Below are positions 18,528 to 25,922 of a DNA stretch of 64,000 nucleotides, piece by piece. The position numbers and the translations under genes were made by a program. The notes under the pieces were generated by a model, which did not search any database, was not told the origin of the DNA, and saw only the letters and a program-made list of their open reading frames with translations. The stretch's first letter is position 1. The number at the start of each line of letters is the position of its first letter. This DNA comes from Thalassolituus maritimus (GTDB taxonomy: Bacteria > Pseudomonadota > Gammaproteobacteria > Pseudomonadales > Oceanobacteraceae). The stretch spans positions 1 through 64,000 of the forward strand of contig CAJWBH010000006.1 in the NCBI GenBank assembly GCA_913019975.1, read 5' to 3'.

Positions 18528-18737
18528 TTACAGAGCGACGATGTTCTCAGCCTGAGGGCCTTTCTGACCTTGAGTTACAGTGAACTCAACACGCTGGCCT
18601 TCAGCCAGAGTTTTAAAGCCAGAACCAGTGATCGCGCTGAAGTGAGCGAAAACGTCAGGGCCAGATTCCTGCTCGATGAAGCCGAAACCTTTAGATTCGT
18701 TGAACCATTTTACTGTGCCAGTTGTTTTATCAGACAT
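18528..18737 (-). CDS. Cold-shock domain protein (CspA family)
   Basis: This 69-aa single cold-shock-domain protein carries RNP1 KGFGFI and RNP2 VFAHF motifs with [11 protein letters not shown] at the N-terminus and a C-terminal PQAENI. It binds single-stranded nucleic acid and acts as an RNA chaperone. It is monocistronic. A promoter-like pair about 170 bases upstream predicts a long 5' leader, as known for cold-induced csp genes. Whether this copy is cold-induced or constitutive cannot be told from the coding sequence. Confidence 0.97.
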   Translation of the reverse strand: MSDKTTGTVKWFNESKGFGFIEQESGPDVFAHFSAITGSGFKTLAEGQRVEFTVTQGQKGPQAENIVAL

Positions 18738-18937
18738 AATTTGTACCTTTCGGATTGTATTCAGTGGTGTCCCTCATGACACAAAGCCACGCTGAGGACG
18801 ATAAAGCATGAAATAAGGCTGAACTTAGAAACTACAAACCGAGGTATTACAGCTAACTGACATCGAGATGGAGTATTTAGACAGGAGACTTTCTTTCTTG
18901 CCAGATGGACTATGGGCTTGGTTCGGCTATCTGTCAA
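18738..18937 (-). promoter_or_regulatory. csp promoter and ~165-nt 5' leader
   Basis: On the minus strand TTGACA (18937-18932) is followed after exactly 17 bases by CATAGT (18914-18909), a sigma-70-like promoter. Transcription from about 18903 would give a leader of about 165 nt before the csp ATG, close to the length of the E. coli cspA leader. The stretch between csp and bamD holds no other gene that I can support. Confidence 0.5.
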
Positions 18938-18977
18938 TATTTATCGGCGAAACAGCACGTTTGGGTAACAAAAAATT

Positions 18978-19017
18978 CATTTTTCCTGCCAGCCGGGCGG
19001 GTCAGAGGGCTGGCAGG
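18978..19017 (-). terminator. Terminator after bamD
   Basis: CCTGCCAGCC (18985-18994) pairs with GGCTGGCAGG (19008-19017); read on the minus strand the stem is followed by a T-rich tract. It ends bamD transcription. Confidence 0.75.
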
Positions 19018-19036
19018 GTGAAAATCAGGGAGCTGA

Positions 19037-19882
19037 TCAGTCGATCAGGCCAAAGCTGATGATGTTCCAGAAGCTGCGACGGTCGACATCTGCCAGTCCA
19101 CTTTCTTCCAGCTGGCCATCCACCAGTTGTGGGTGATCCGGATAGTTCAGCTTCAACAGCGCCAGTGACTTCTCAGCCAGCTCGTCCATTTCCAGCAGCT
19201 GGTAAGCCTCAGTCATGATCGCCAGCGCGTCTTTAACATACGGCGTCTTCTGGTAGTGGATCAGAACTTCTTCACAGCGGTTTGCCGCAGCCAGATAAGC
19301 ATGACGCTTCATATAATACTTAGCGACGTTGATCTGATAGCTGGCCAGACGTTCACGCAGGTAAACCATGCGGGCACGTGCATCGGCGTTGTATTCGCTG
19401 TCAGGGAAGCGGCGCAGCAACTCAGAGAAATACGCGAATGAATCCTGCAGGGGCACCGGGTTACGGTACTCTGTTTCATCACTCAGGTAGCGCTCGACGA
19501 AGGCAAAACCCAGCTCATAGGTTGCCAGACCGCGCATATAGTAAGCGTAATCAACTTTCGGGTGTTGCGGGTGAAGACGGATAAAGCGTTCAGATTTGGC
19601 CAGAACACCTTCCATGTCTGACATCTTGAAGCTGACGTAAATCAGCTCAAGCTGAGCTTGCTCTGCGTATTGGCCGAACGGATACTCGCTTTCGAGTCGC
19701 TTCAGGCGGTCTTCCGCGATCAGCATGTTATCGTCGTCGATGGCCTCGCGGGCTTCTTCGTAGTACTCGGCTTCGGTACGTACTTCACGTTCAGGGTTCG
19801 AAGAGCAGGCGCTCAGGCCGGCTGAAAGAAAAGACGCTGTGATCAGTGCCAACAGGATGGACTTTATGGAGTGCATTCTCAT
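19037..19882 (-). CDS. bamD: Outer membrane protein assembly factor BamD
   Basis: This lipoprotein of about 281 aa is a component of the BAM complex that inserts beta-barrel proteins in the outer membrane. A signal peptide with lipobox LSAC (Cys26) is followed by TPR-type helical repeats; conserved segments include FGQYAEQAQLELIYVSFK, HPKVDYAYYMRGLATYE and VAKYYMKRHAYLAAANRCEEVL. The ORF is open a further 19 codons upstream, but the signal peptide is normally placed only if translation starts at MRMHSIKS or two codons later. It is divergent from rluD, the conserved arrangement in gammaproteobacteria. Confidence 0.95.
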   Translation of the reverse strand: MRMHSIKSILLALITASFLSAGLSACSSNPEREVRTEAEYYEEAREAIDDDNMLIAEDRLKRLESEYPFGQYAEQAQLELIYVSFKMSDMEGVLAKSERFIRLHPQHPKVDYAYYMRGLATYELGFAFVERYLSDETEYRNPVPLQDSFAYFSELLRRFPDSEYNADARARMVYLRERLASYQINVAKYYMKRHAYLAAANRCEEVLIHYQKTPYVKDALAIMTEAYQLLEMDELAEKSLALLKLNYPDHPQLVDGQLEESGLADVDRRSFWNIISFGLID

Positions 19883-19964
19883 ACATCTATATAATTTCGC
19901 GATACGCCGTATTAGAACACACCTGCGCGTCATCATCATCCGTCGCGCACATTAAAGGTTTCCT

Positions 19965-20930
19965 ATGTCTGACCAGATAGACCACACCATTGAAGTTCCC
20001 TATGAAGAGGGCAACAAACGCCTTGATCAGGTGGCCGCCAAGCTCTTCCCTGATTACTCACGCTCGCGCCTGCAGCAATGGATCAAAGATGGCCAGCTGC
20101 TGGTGAACGGCAAATCTGTCCGGGGGCGCGATAAGGTGGTTGGTGGTGAGACCCTGACCTTAACCGCCGAGCTTGAGGCCGAGGGCGAATGGGAGCCAGA
20201 AGATATCCCGCTGGATATCGTCTACGAGGATGATGACATTCTGGTACTGAACAAACCGACCAACCTCGTGGTGCATCCTGCCGCAGGTAATCGTACCGGT
20301 ACCTTACTCAACGGCTTACTTTTTCACTGCCCTGAGCTGATTAATATTCCCCGTGCCGGCATTGTTCATCGCCTTGATAAAGACACCACCGGCCTGATGG
20401 TAGTTGCCAAAACATTACAGGCTCAGACGCATCTCGTCGCTCAACTGCAGGATCGCAGCATGGGACGTGAGTATGAGGCGGTAGTGCAAGGGCACATGGT
20501 GGCGGGTGGTACAGTCGATGAACCGATTGGCCGTCACGGTACGCAACGCACCAAGATGGCCGTTAGCCCCATGGGTAAAGAAGCGGTCACTCACTATCGT
20601 GTTTTGCATAAGTTTCCGTCGCATACCTACATTCGCTGCAAGCTGGAAACTGGCCGCACGCACCAGATTCGTGTGCACATGTCGCACATCAGCCATCCTC
20701 TCGTTGGTGATGCCACGTACGCTGCCCGTACCCGACTGAAGAAAGGCGTCAGCCCAGAGTTACGCGAAATGCTGGCGAAATTTCCACGACAGGCACTTCA
20801 TGCAAAAGCCCTGACGCTGATTCACCCGCGTACCGAAGAAATCATGGAATGGGAAATCGAACTCCCGGATGATTTTGTTGAACTGCTGAATACACTGGCC
20901 GACGACGAAGCCTTGCAGGACGACTATTAA
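19965..20930 (+). CDS. rluD: 23S rRNA pseudouridine synthase RluD
   Basis: This 321-aa protein has an N-terminal S4 RNA-binding domain (KRLDQVAAKLFPDYSRSRLQ region) and a C-terminal RluA-type catalytic domain with the GIVHRLDKDTTGLMVVAK motif, whose Asp is the nucleophile. It makes pseudouridines at positions 1911, 1915 and 1917 of 23S rRNA helix 69. Its stop codon overlaps the pgeF start (TAATG), so the two genes are co-translated. Divergent bamD lies 82 bases upstream. Confidence 0.96.
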   Translation: MSDQIDHTIEVPYEEGNKRLDQVAAKLFPDYSRSRLQQWIKDGQLLVNGKSVRGRDKVVGGETLTLTAELEAEGEWEPEDIPLDIVYEDDDILVLNKPTNLVVHPAAGNRTGTLLNGLLFHCPELINIPRAGIVHRLDKDTTGLMVVAKTLQAQTHLVAQLQDRSMGREYEAVVQGHMVAGGTVDEPIGRHGTQRTKMAVSPMGKEAVTHYRVLHKFPSHTYIRCKLETGRTHQIRVHMSHISHPLVGDATYAARTRLKKGVSPELREMLAKFPRQALHAKALTLIHPRTEEIMEWEIELPDDFVELLNTLADDEALQDDY

Positions 20931-21682
20931 TGATCGACCTGCACCAACCCGAATGGCCATTGCCGGAAGGCGTTCACGCATACTATTCGGGTCGGCGCGG
21001 CGGCGTTTCGTTAGCGCCGTATAACGGATTTAACCTTGGCGATCATGTGGGTGATTTACCCGAATCCGTGGCCGCTAATCGAGCGACGCTGCTCGATGCT
21101 TTGCCCGGCGTTTCAGGCATCCAGTGGCTGAAGCAGGTGCACGGTGTTGAGGTATTTCAGGCAACCGCTGACTCACTCAGAGTAATCCCAGAAGCCGATG
21201 CGGCCGCCACCACCGAAGCAGGTATCGCCTGTGCTGTGATGACGGCCGACTGTCTGCCCGTGTTGTTCTGTGATCAGAGCGGCGACAAGGTCGCTGCTGC
21301 CCATGCCGGTTGGCGCGGCCTGGCATCGGGCGTCTTGCTCAACACACTCAACGAGTTCTCTGATGCATCTCAGGTAAGTGCTTACTTATGCCCGGCGATC
21401 GGATTTGAAGCCTTTGAAGTTGGCCCTGAAGTTAAAGCTGCCTTTCCCGGTGCGCCCGAAACCTGCTTTCGCAACGGAGAGGGAGATCGCTGGTATGCAG
21501 ATCTCTTTGAGCTGGCTCGTTGGCAGCTCATCCGTGCGGGAATTGGCAGTGTGCACGGAGGAGGGATCTGCACTTTCGAAGACGAAAGTGGGTATTTTTC
21601 ATATCGTCGTGATGGTGTCACCGGTCGTCAGGTCAGCCTGATCTGGAAAGCGTCAAACCTGCCCCGTTTTCAGACTGGATAA
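20930..21682 (+). CDS. pgeF: Peptidoglycan editing factor PgeF (YfiH, multicopper-like)
   Basis: This 250-aa DUF152/YfiH-fold protein has the conserved HGVEV, CAVMTADCLPVLFCD and AAAHAGWRGLASGVL metal-site segments (His-Cys-His) and a C-terminal GGGICTF. The E. coli homologue removes misincorporated serine-containing peptidoglycan precursors; older annotations call it polyphenol oxidase or laccase. It overlaps rluD by one base, the usual order in this class. Confidence 0.94.
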   Translation: MIDLHQPEWPLPEGVHAYYSGRRGGVSLAPYNGFNLGDHVGDLPESVAANRATLLDALPGVSGIQWLKQVHGVEVFQATADSLRVIPEADAAATTEAGIACAVMTADCLPVLFCDQSGDKVAAAHAGWRGLASGVLLNTLNEFSDASQVSAYLCPAIGFEAFEVGPEVKAAFPGAPETCFRNGEGDRWYADLFELARWQLIRAGIGSVHGGGICTFEDESGYFSYRRDGVTGRQVSLIWKASNLPRFQTG

Positions 21683-21755
21683 TACCGTTGCTGAAACCTT
21701 ATTAAATACAGTGATAAAAACCGGCCTGAGCCTTGATTTTACAGGGGTTTGGTGG

Positions 21756-22054
21756 TTCACACATTGATCAAGTACTGATAGAATAAACGCCATAAATGAC
21801 AGCTCACCCAATGCTACACACCCGGAGCGCGGTGATTGTCATACATGGCCTTTGATGCGGTTACCCTCCGTGTCCGGCCCTGACCCCGGTTTCCTGGACC
21901 AGGCACCCGGTATCTGATGACGAACTAAGAGTGACTCATCCAGCCTTTTAAGGGATTGCCCCAACGGTTCCGTTTGAGCTGTTGTTGGTGCAGACCCGAC
22001 TCGAACATACGTAACTCGTGCTCAACGGTGAGCACAAGAACAGAGGATTTTACG
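21756..22054 (+). promoter_or_regulatory. ilvI promoter and ~260-nt leader, candidate attenuator
   Basis: TTCACA (21756-21761), a 17-base spacer and TAGAAT (21779-21784) form a good sigma-70 promoter, giving a start near 21791. The leader that follows contains a short ORF rich in Val/Ile (next entry), several small inverted repeats (AACGG-tt-CCGTT near 21965; GTGCTC/GAGCAC at about 22019-22036 just before the ribosome site), and no longer ORF. Attenuation or a structured RNA such as the ilvB-OMG type is possible; neither is shown. The 70 bases between pgeF and the promoter hold nothing evident. Confidence 0.5.
21796..21855 (+). CDS. Candidate ilv leader peptide
   Basis: This 19-codon ORF encodes MTAHPMLHTRSAVIVIHGL and a stop. 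It has four consecutive branched-chain codons (Val-Ile-Val-Ile) followed shortly by Leu, the arrangement used in leader peptides of branched-chain amino-acid operons to sense charged tRNA. It lies a few bases after the predicted transcription start of ilvI. There is no clear Shine-Dalgarno sequence; an internal ATG (21811) is an alternative start. The terminator/antiterminator pair needed for attenuation is not obvious by eye, so this is a candidate only. Confidence 0.4.
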   Translation: MTAHPMLHTRSAVIVIHGL

Positions 22055-23779
22055 GTGGAATTAATTTCCGGCGGAGACATGCTGGTTCGTGCACTTCACG
22101 AAGCAGGTGTTGAATACGTTTATGGTTATCCGGGCGGTTCGCTGCTTCACGTTTACGACTCGCTGTACAAGCAGAGCGCGGTGAAGCACGTACTCGTCCG
22201 TCATGAGCAGGCCGCTGCTCACATGGCTGATGGTTATGCGCGCGCGACGGGTAAAGCGGGCGTGGTGATGGTTACTTCTGGTCCGGGCGCAACAAACACC
22301 ATTACGGGTATTGCGACGGCCTTTACAGACTCCATCCCTATGGTCGTTATTTCTGGTCAGGTAATGAGCCACTTAGTGGGCGACGACGCCTTCCAGGAAA
22401 CCGATATGCTGGGTGTATCGCGTCCTATCGTTAAGCACAGCTTTGCGGTTCGTCGTCCTGAAGACATTCCAGAGATCGTTGCTAAGGCTTTCTACATCGC
22501 CAACACCGGTCGCCCTGGTCCGGTTGTGATCGATATTCCGAAAGATATGACGATGCCAAACGAGCGTTACGAGTACGTCTATCCGAAGAAAATTAAAATG
22601 CGTTCCTATACGCCGCCACAGCGTGGTCACTCAGGTCAGATTAAAAAGGCCGTTGAGTTGCTGCTGGCTGCTAAGCGTCCGGTAATCTACTCCGGTGGTG
22701 GTGTCATCATTGATGGCAGCTCCGACAAACTGCGTGCGCTGGTTGATCGTCTGAACTTCCCATGCACTAACACCCTGATGGGTCTGGGTGCGTATCCGGG
22801 CACTGGCGAGCGCTTTATCGGCATGCTGGGCATGCACGGCTCTTACGAAGCCAACATGACCATGCACAACGCAGACGTTGTTATCTGTATTGGTGCGCGT
22901 TTTGACGACCGCGTAACCAATGCGACCAGCAAGTTCTGCCCGGATGCAAAAATCATCCACGTCGATATTGACCCATCATCAATCTCTAAAACCATCATCG
23001 CTGACGTGCCAATTGTTGGCCCGGTAGGTGCGGTTCTGGACGAAATGATGGCATTGCTCGACGAAGCCAACGAAACACCCGATGCAGAAGCACTGGAAAC
23101 CTGGTGGAAACAGATCAACGAATGGCGTGAGCGTCATGGCGGTCGTTACGAGAAAAACGACAGCCAGCTGATGAAGCCGCAGGAAGTGATCGAGGCCATG
23201 TGGACTGCCACCAAAGGTGATGCCTTCATCACCTCTGACGTAGGTCAGCACCAGATGTTCGCTGCACAGTACTACAAATTCGACAAGCCAAACCGTTGGA
23301 TCAACTCAGGTGGTCTGGGCACTATGGGCTTTGGGTTCCCGGCGGCCATGGGCATCAAGATGAACTTCCCGGATGACATGGTCGTCTGTGTGACCGGTGA
23401 AGGTTCGATTCAGATGAACATCCAGGAATTGTCGACCTGTCTGCAGTACGGCATTCCGGTAAAAATTCTGTGTCTGAACAACGGCTCACTGGGCATGGTT
23501 CGCCAGTGGCAGGACATGAACTACGAAGGTCGTCACTCACACTCCTACATGGAGTCACTGCCTGACTTCGTTAAGCTGGTAGAAGCGTATGGCCACGTGG
23601 GTATCCGTGTGACCGATCGCGATCAGTTGCCACAAGCGCTTGAAGACACCTTCGGCAAGTACAACGACCGTCTGGTATTCCTCGACGTAGCAGTTGATGA
23701 AACCGAACACGTATATCCAATGCAGGTGCCAACCGGCTCCATGCGTGATATGTGGCTGAGCAAGACGGAGCGTACCTGA
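22055..23779 (+). CDS. ilvI: Acetolactate synthase large subunit
   Basis: This 574-aa thiamine-diphosphate enzyme makes acetolactate or acetohydroxybutyrate for valine, leucine and isoleucine. It has the ThDP catalytic Glu region VLVRHEQAAAHMADGYARATG, MVTSGPGATNTITGIATA, and the C-terminal ThDP/Mg motif region from VTGEGSIQMN to LNNGSLGMV. The start is a GTG at 22055, chosen because AGAGGA lies 7 bases upstream, the protein then matches the family N-terminus (ELISGGDMLVRAL), and the length equals E. coli IlvI. The 33 in-frame residues upstream have no family character. It is followed after 2 bases by ilvH. Confidence 0.95.
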   Translation: MELISGGDMLVRALHEAGVEYVYGYPGGSLLHVYDSLYKQSAVKHVLVRHEQAAAHMADGYARATGKAGVVMVTSGPGATNTITGIATAFTDSIPMVVISGQVMSHLVGDDAFQETDMLGVSRPIVKHSFAVRRPEDIPEIVAKAFYIANTGRPGPVVIDIPKDMTMPNERYEYVYPKKIKMRSYTPPQRGHSGQIKKAVELLLAAKRPVIYSGGGVIIDGSSDKLRALVDRLNFPCTNTLMGLGAYPGTGERFIGMLGMHGSYEANMTMHNADVVICIGARFDDRVTNATSKFCPDAKIIHVDIDPSSISKTIIADVPIVGPVGAVLDEMMALLDEANETPDAEALETWWKQINEWRERHGGRYEKNDSQLMKPQEVIEAMWTATKGDAFITSDVGQHQMFAAQYYKFDKPNRWINSGGLGTMGFGFPAAMGIKMNFPDDMVVCVTGEGSIQMNIQELSTCLQYGIPVKILCLNNGSLGMVRQWQDMNYEGRHSHSYMESLPDFVKLVEAYGHVGIRVTDRDQLPQALEDTFGKYNDRLVFLDVAVDETEHVYPMQVPTGSMRDMWLSKTERT

Positions 23780-23781
23780 TC

Positions 23782-24273
23782 ATGAGACATATTATTTCAA
23801 TCCTGCTTGAAAACGAGCCAGGTGCTTTGTCCCGCGTTGTAGGTCTGTTTGCACAGCGCGGCTACAACATCGAAACCTTAACGGTCGCGCCAACAGAAGA
23901 CGAAACCCTGTCGCGCATGACCATGACCACCACCGGCGACGAGCGCAAGATCGAACAGATCACCAAGCAGCTCAACAAACTGGTAGAAGTGGTTAAGCTG
24001 GTTGACCTGTCAGAAGGCCCGCACATTGAGCGCGAGCTGATGCTGATTAAAGTCAAAGCGATTGGTGCACAACGTGCTGAAATCAAACGTACTGCCGACA
24101 TCTTCCGCGGCCAGATTGTTGACGTTAGCCCAAGCGTTTACACCATCCAGCTGACTGGAACCAGTGACAAGCTCGAAGCCTTTATCGAATCCATCGGTGC
24201 TGGCTGTGTACTCGAAACCGTACGTACCGGGGTATCTGGTATCGCACGCGGTGAGAAAGTACTGAGTCTCTGA
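23782..24273 (+). CDS. ilvH: Acetolactate synthase small (regulatory) subunit
   Basis: This 163-aa subunit has an N-terminal ACT domain (MRHIISILLENEPGALSRVVGLF) and the conserved second half (ERELMLIKVKA, RGQIVDVSPSVYTIQLTGT). It gives valine feedback inhibition and activates the large subunit. The ATG at 23782 follows the ilvI stop by two bases and matches the family start; the in-frame start at 23752 would lie inside ilvI. An intrinsic terminator follows. Confidence 0.96.
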   Translation: MRHIISILLENEPGALSRVVGLFAQRGYNIETLTVAPTEDETLSRMTMTTTGDERKIEQITKQLNKLVEVVKLVDLSEGPHIERELMLIKVKAIGAQRAEIKRTADIFRGQIVDVSPSVYTIQLTGTSDKLEAFIESIGAGCVLETVRTGVSGIARGEKVLSL

Positions 24274-24316
24274 TGTAGGGTGTGCACTGCGCACCTCTTA
24301 AATTATCGACTCACAG

Positions 24317-24339
24317 AAAGGGCCTTCGGGCCCTTTTTT
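24317..24339 (+). terminator. Terminator of ilvIH
   Basis: AAAGGGCC, TTCG tetraloop, GGCCCTTT with a T run: a strong intrinsic terminator 44 bases after ilvH. Confidence 0.95.
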
Positions 24340-24616
24340 GTTGGTCGATTTTGTTGCCTGCTCACCTGAATATCATCACGTAGGGCAGATGCGCTTGCCC
24401 GTCTTTGGGGAGCGTAGTAACTTAACCCAATATCAAATCAGAACTTATGAACTTCGGATGAAGTAATTGAGTAAGCCACCGCCGAAGTAAAAGACGTGCG
24501 CGTTTTTCTTGAAGGGAAATTTGAGTTATGGAGGATTCTTCAATGCAATCAATAGGCTACCTAGGAAACCTCGAAAGAGTGTCCTAGGATAAATGCGCAC
24601 GCACACTAATAAGCTG
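24340..24616. other. Non-coding junction before the cassette region
   Basis: No gene can be supported here. The stretch becomes AT-rich and contains two inverted repeats: ACTTCGG with CCGAAGT (about 24452 and 24482) and CCTAGGA with TCCTAGG (about 24569 and 24589). It ends in GTTATGC at 24616-24622, which looks like the right-hand core of an integron attC site, but I could not find a matching left half within the usual distance. It may be an eroded recombination site or the edge of the insertion. Confidence 0.4.
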
Positions 24617-24648
24617 TTATGCAATCACCATCTATTAAAGGAGTAATG

Positions 24649-25164
24649 ATGAAAGCCAATATATTAACCTTCACTGAAAATGAAGCTATTGACTACCTTA
24701 ACCGAACTAAGCGATCGAATCAGATTTATATGTATAAATTCGATGTCGACGTGGTATTTCGGAAAGGAAAAAAGAGTGACGAGCAAATTGGCAAGGTTCG
24801 ATACAAGGAAGATTCAAGGCCTCAAAAGTCTTATAACAGCAGGACAAAAACTGAGCAAGATAAGAAAAATGATATAGTTACCTACCAAAAAGGTGGAACT
24901 GATGACTTATACGTATTAGCGAAATCCGGCGGGGTTTCACTTTTTGATGGGATGAGCAGCAAGGTCAAACTCGGAAAAAATGATTGCTGGTGGGTAATAA
25001 CTAAGAATGCCAAACTAGAAGAAGGTTTAGTTATCGCTAAGGATATGTTCTCTGATAGCGAAGGAAATACTCACTACTCAATAGAGCCTGATAGAGATAT
25101 GCTGTTATCTGAGTACATTGAAAAACTTGAAGAGCTTAAAAAATACATGAAACAGAAGGTATGA
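24649..25164 (+). CDS. Tse2-like ADP-ribosyltransferase-type toxin (candidate)
   Basis: This 171-aa protein is carried in an integron cassette. Its C-terminal two thirds follows the pattern of the type VI effector Tse2 as I recall it: an N-terminal IYMYKFD (cf. LTLYRAVF), then DLYVLAKSGGVSLFDG (cf. GLYAPDTGGTSVFDR), WWVITKNAKLEEGLVI (cf. DFVIPDGTDIPPDLKV) and THYSIEPDRDMLLSEYIEKL (cf. THYTIMPAKPMYREVLMGHL). Tse2 is a small bacteriostatic cytoplasmic toxin with an ADP-ribosyltransferase-like fold. The start at 24649 is set by AAAGGAG 5 bases upstream. A small acidic ORF follows after 1 bp, as expected for its immunity or antitoxin. No secretion genes are near, so it may act as a toxin-antitoxin module. 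Homology is judged by eye and not tested. Confidence 0.65.
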   Translation: MKANILTFTENEAIDYLNRTKRSNQIYMYKFDVDVVFRKGKKSDEQIGKVRYKEDSRPQKSYNSRTKTEQDKKNDIVTYQKGGTDDLYVLAKSGGVSLFDGMSSKVKLGKNDCWWVITKNAKLEEGLVIAKDMFSDSEGNTHYSIEPDRDMLLSEYIEKLEELKKYMKQKV

Positions 25165-25165
25165 T

Positions 25166-25390
25166 ATGGCTTTTTCATACAAGGACCTAACATATATACG
25201 GGCATCTATTCAAGCCTATGAGGGCATCCTTTCTGAGGTAAATGAAGATGAATGCTCGGACGACGATGAATTTTCTGAAATTCAAGATGATCGTCTTTAC
25301 TTAAATCGACTTTTGGCTCTTGTAAACCAAGAGATTTCGGATATTGAAGGGGCAAAGCCTAAATTAACCCCTATTAAAGGCAAGGAATAA
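25166..25390 (+). CDS. Tsi2-like immunity/antitoxin protein (candidate)
   Basis: This 74-aa, strongly acidic protein is predicted largely helical: two helices (LTYIRASIQAYEGILSEV and the region LYLNRLLALVNQEISDI) joined by an Asp/Glu-rich stretch (NEDECSDDDEF). Size, acidity and two-helix layout match Tsi2, the 77-aa immunity protein that binds Tse2 directly. It starts one base after the toxin stop with AGAAGG 6 bases before the ATG, so the pair is co-translated. It is in the same cassette, immediately before the attC site. Assignment rests on context plus weak pattern similarity. Confidence 0.55.
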   Translation: MAFSYKDLTYIRASIQAYEGILSEVNEDECSDDDEFSEIQDDRLYLNRLLALVNQEISDIEGAKPKLTPIKGKE

Positions 25391-25392
25391 GT

Positions 25393-25500
25393 GCATAACA
25401 AAGCGTTGCAATTGACGCCCTACACTCCGCTTGCTTTGTGCTAGAAAACATTAGCACAAAGCAAACTCCATTCCGGCCGCAACTGAACGCGGCGTTATGA
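25393..25500. repeat. Integron attC recombination site (108 bp)
   Basis: The ends GCATAAC (25393-25399) and GTTATGA (25494-25500) pair over six bases, as R'' and R' cores do. Inside, GCGTTGCAATTG (25403-25414) pairs with CAACTGAACGC (25480-25490) with a single unpaired G, the extrahelical base that is diagnostic of L boxes. A 13-bp perfect apical stem (25431-25443 with 25452-25464) and an 8-base loop complete the folded structure. The site begins 2 bases after the Tsi2-like stop codon, as is normal for cassette genes. Confidence 0.88.
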
Positions 25501-25515
25501 GTCAGAGAAAAGTCA

Positions 25516-25815
25516 GTGAATAAAATTGATTTAATCAAGACAGATGAAGTAAGAGTTTCAAGAATCTGTTTAAAAGCAGCAGAGATTTCACCCGCACACT
25601 ATCATTCGAATGTTATTGAAAGCATAGTATGTTTAAGTGGTGAAATAGAAGTTGTGCTGGATTCTAGTAGTGATCCAAATATTTTAAAGCCGGGAAATTT
25701 TATTGATATTCAGCCACTAGATGGGCACCACTTAATTAATCGATTAAACTCCGCATCAGAATATTTATTGGTCCAAAAAGGATCTTATGATTTCGTACCA
25801 ATAAAATCCTATTAA
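25516..25815 (+). CDS. Small cupin-domain protein (cassette gene)
   Basis: This 99-aa single cupin domain has motif 1 HYHSNVIESIVCLSG (His-x-His-x4-Glu-x6-Gly) and a second half LKPGNFIDIQPLDGHHLIN, consistent with a metal-binding beta-barrel. Two His and a Glu would bind the metal. Substrate or ligand is unknown. The start appears to be a GTG only 16 bases after the attC core, with a weak purine-rich ribosome site. It is the only gene of the second cassette and is AT-rich like the first. Confidence 0.75.
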   Translation: MNKIDLIKTDEVRVSRICLKAAEISPAHYHSNVIESIVCLSGEIEVVLDSSSDPNILKPGNFIDIQPLDGHHLINRLNSASEYLLVQKGSYDFVPIKSY

Positions 25816-25836
25816 AAACGTTAAAGTGCAGCATGC

Positions 25837-25922
25837 GCATAACAAGCACAAGCATTGGACCAATGATCTTGCCCCGATAAAACGGAAACCAAAGACAGTC
25901 AACGAAGCCCAATATGCTTATG
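25837..25922. repeat. Possible degenerate attC site
   Basis: GCATAAC at 25837-25843 has the form of a left attC core and lies 21 bases after the cupin stop. CATTGG-A-CCAATG follows. The best right-hand partner is CTTATGA at 25916-25922, whose TTATG pairs with CATAA, with CCAAT pairing with ATTGG inside. No clean R' core (GTTRRRY) is present, so the site looks decayed or is coincidental. Confidence 0.3.

Noticed and set aside
18868-19059. 63-aa plus-strand ORF between csp and bamD
   Set aside because: It runs over the csp promoter and the bamD terminator and into bamD, with no ribosome site.
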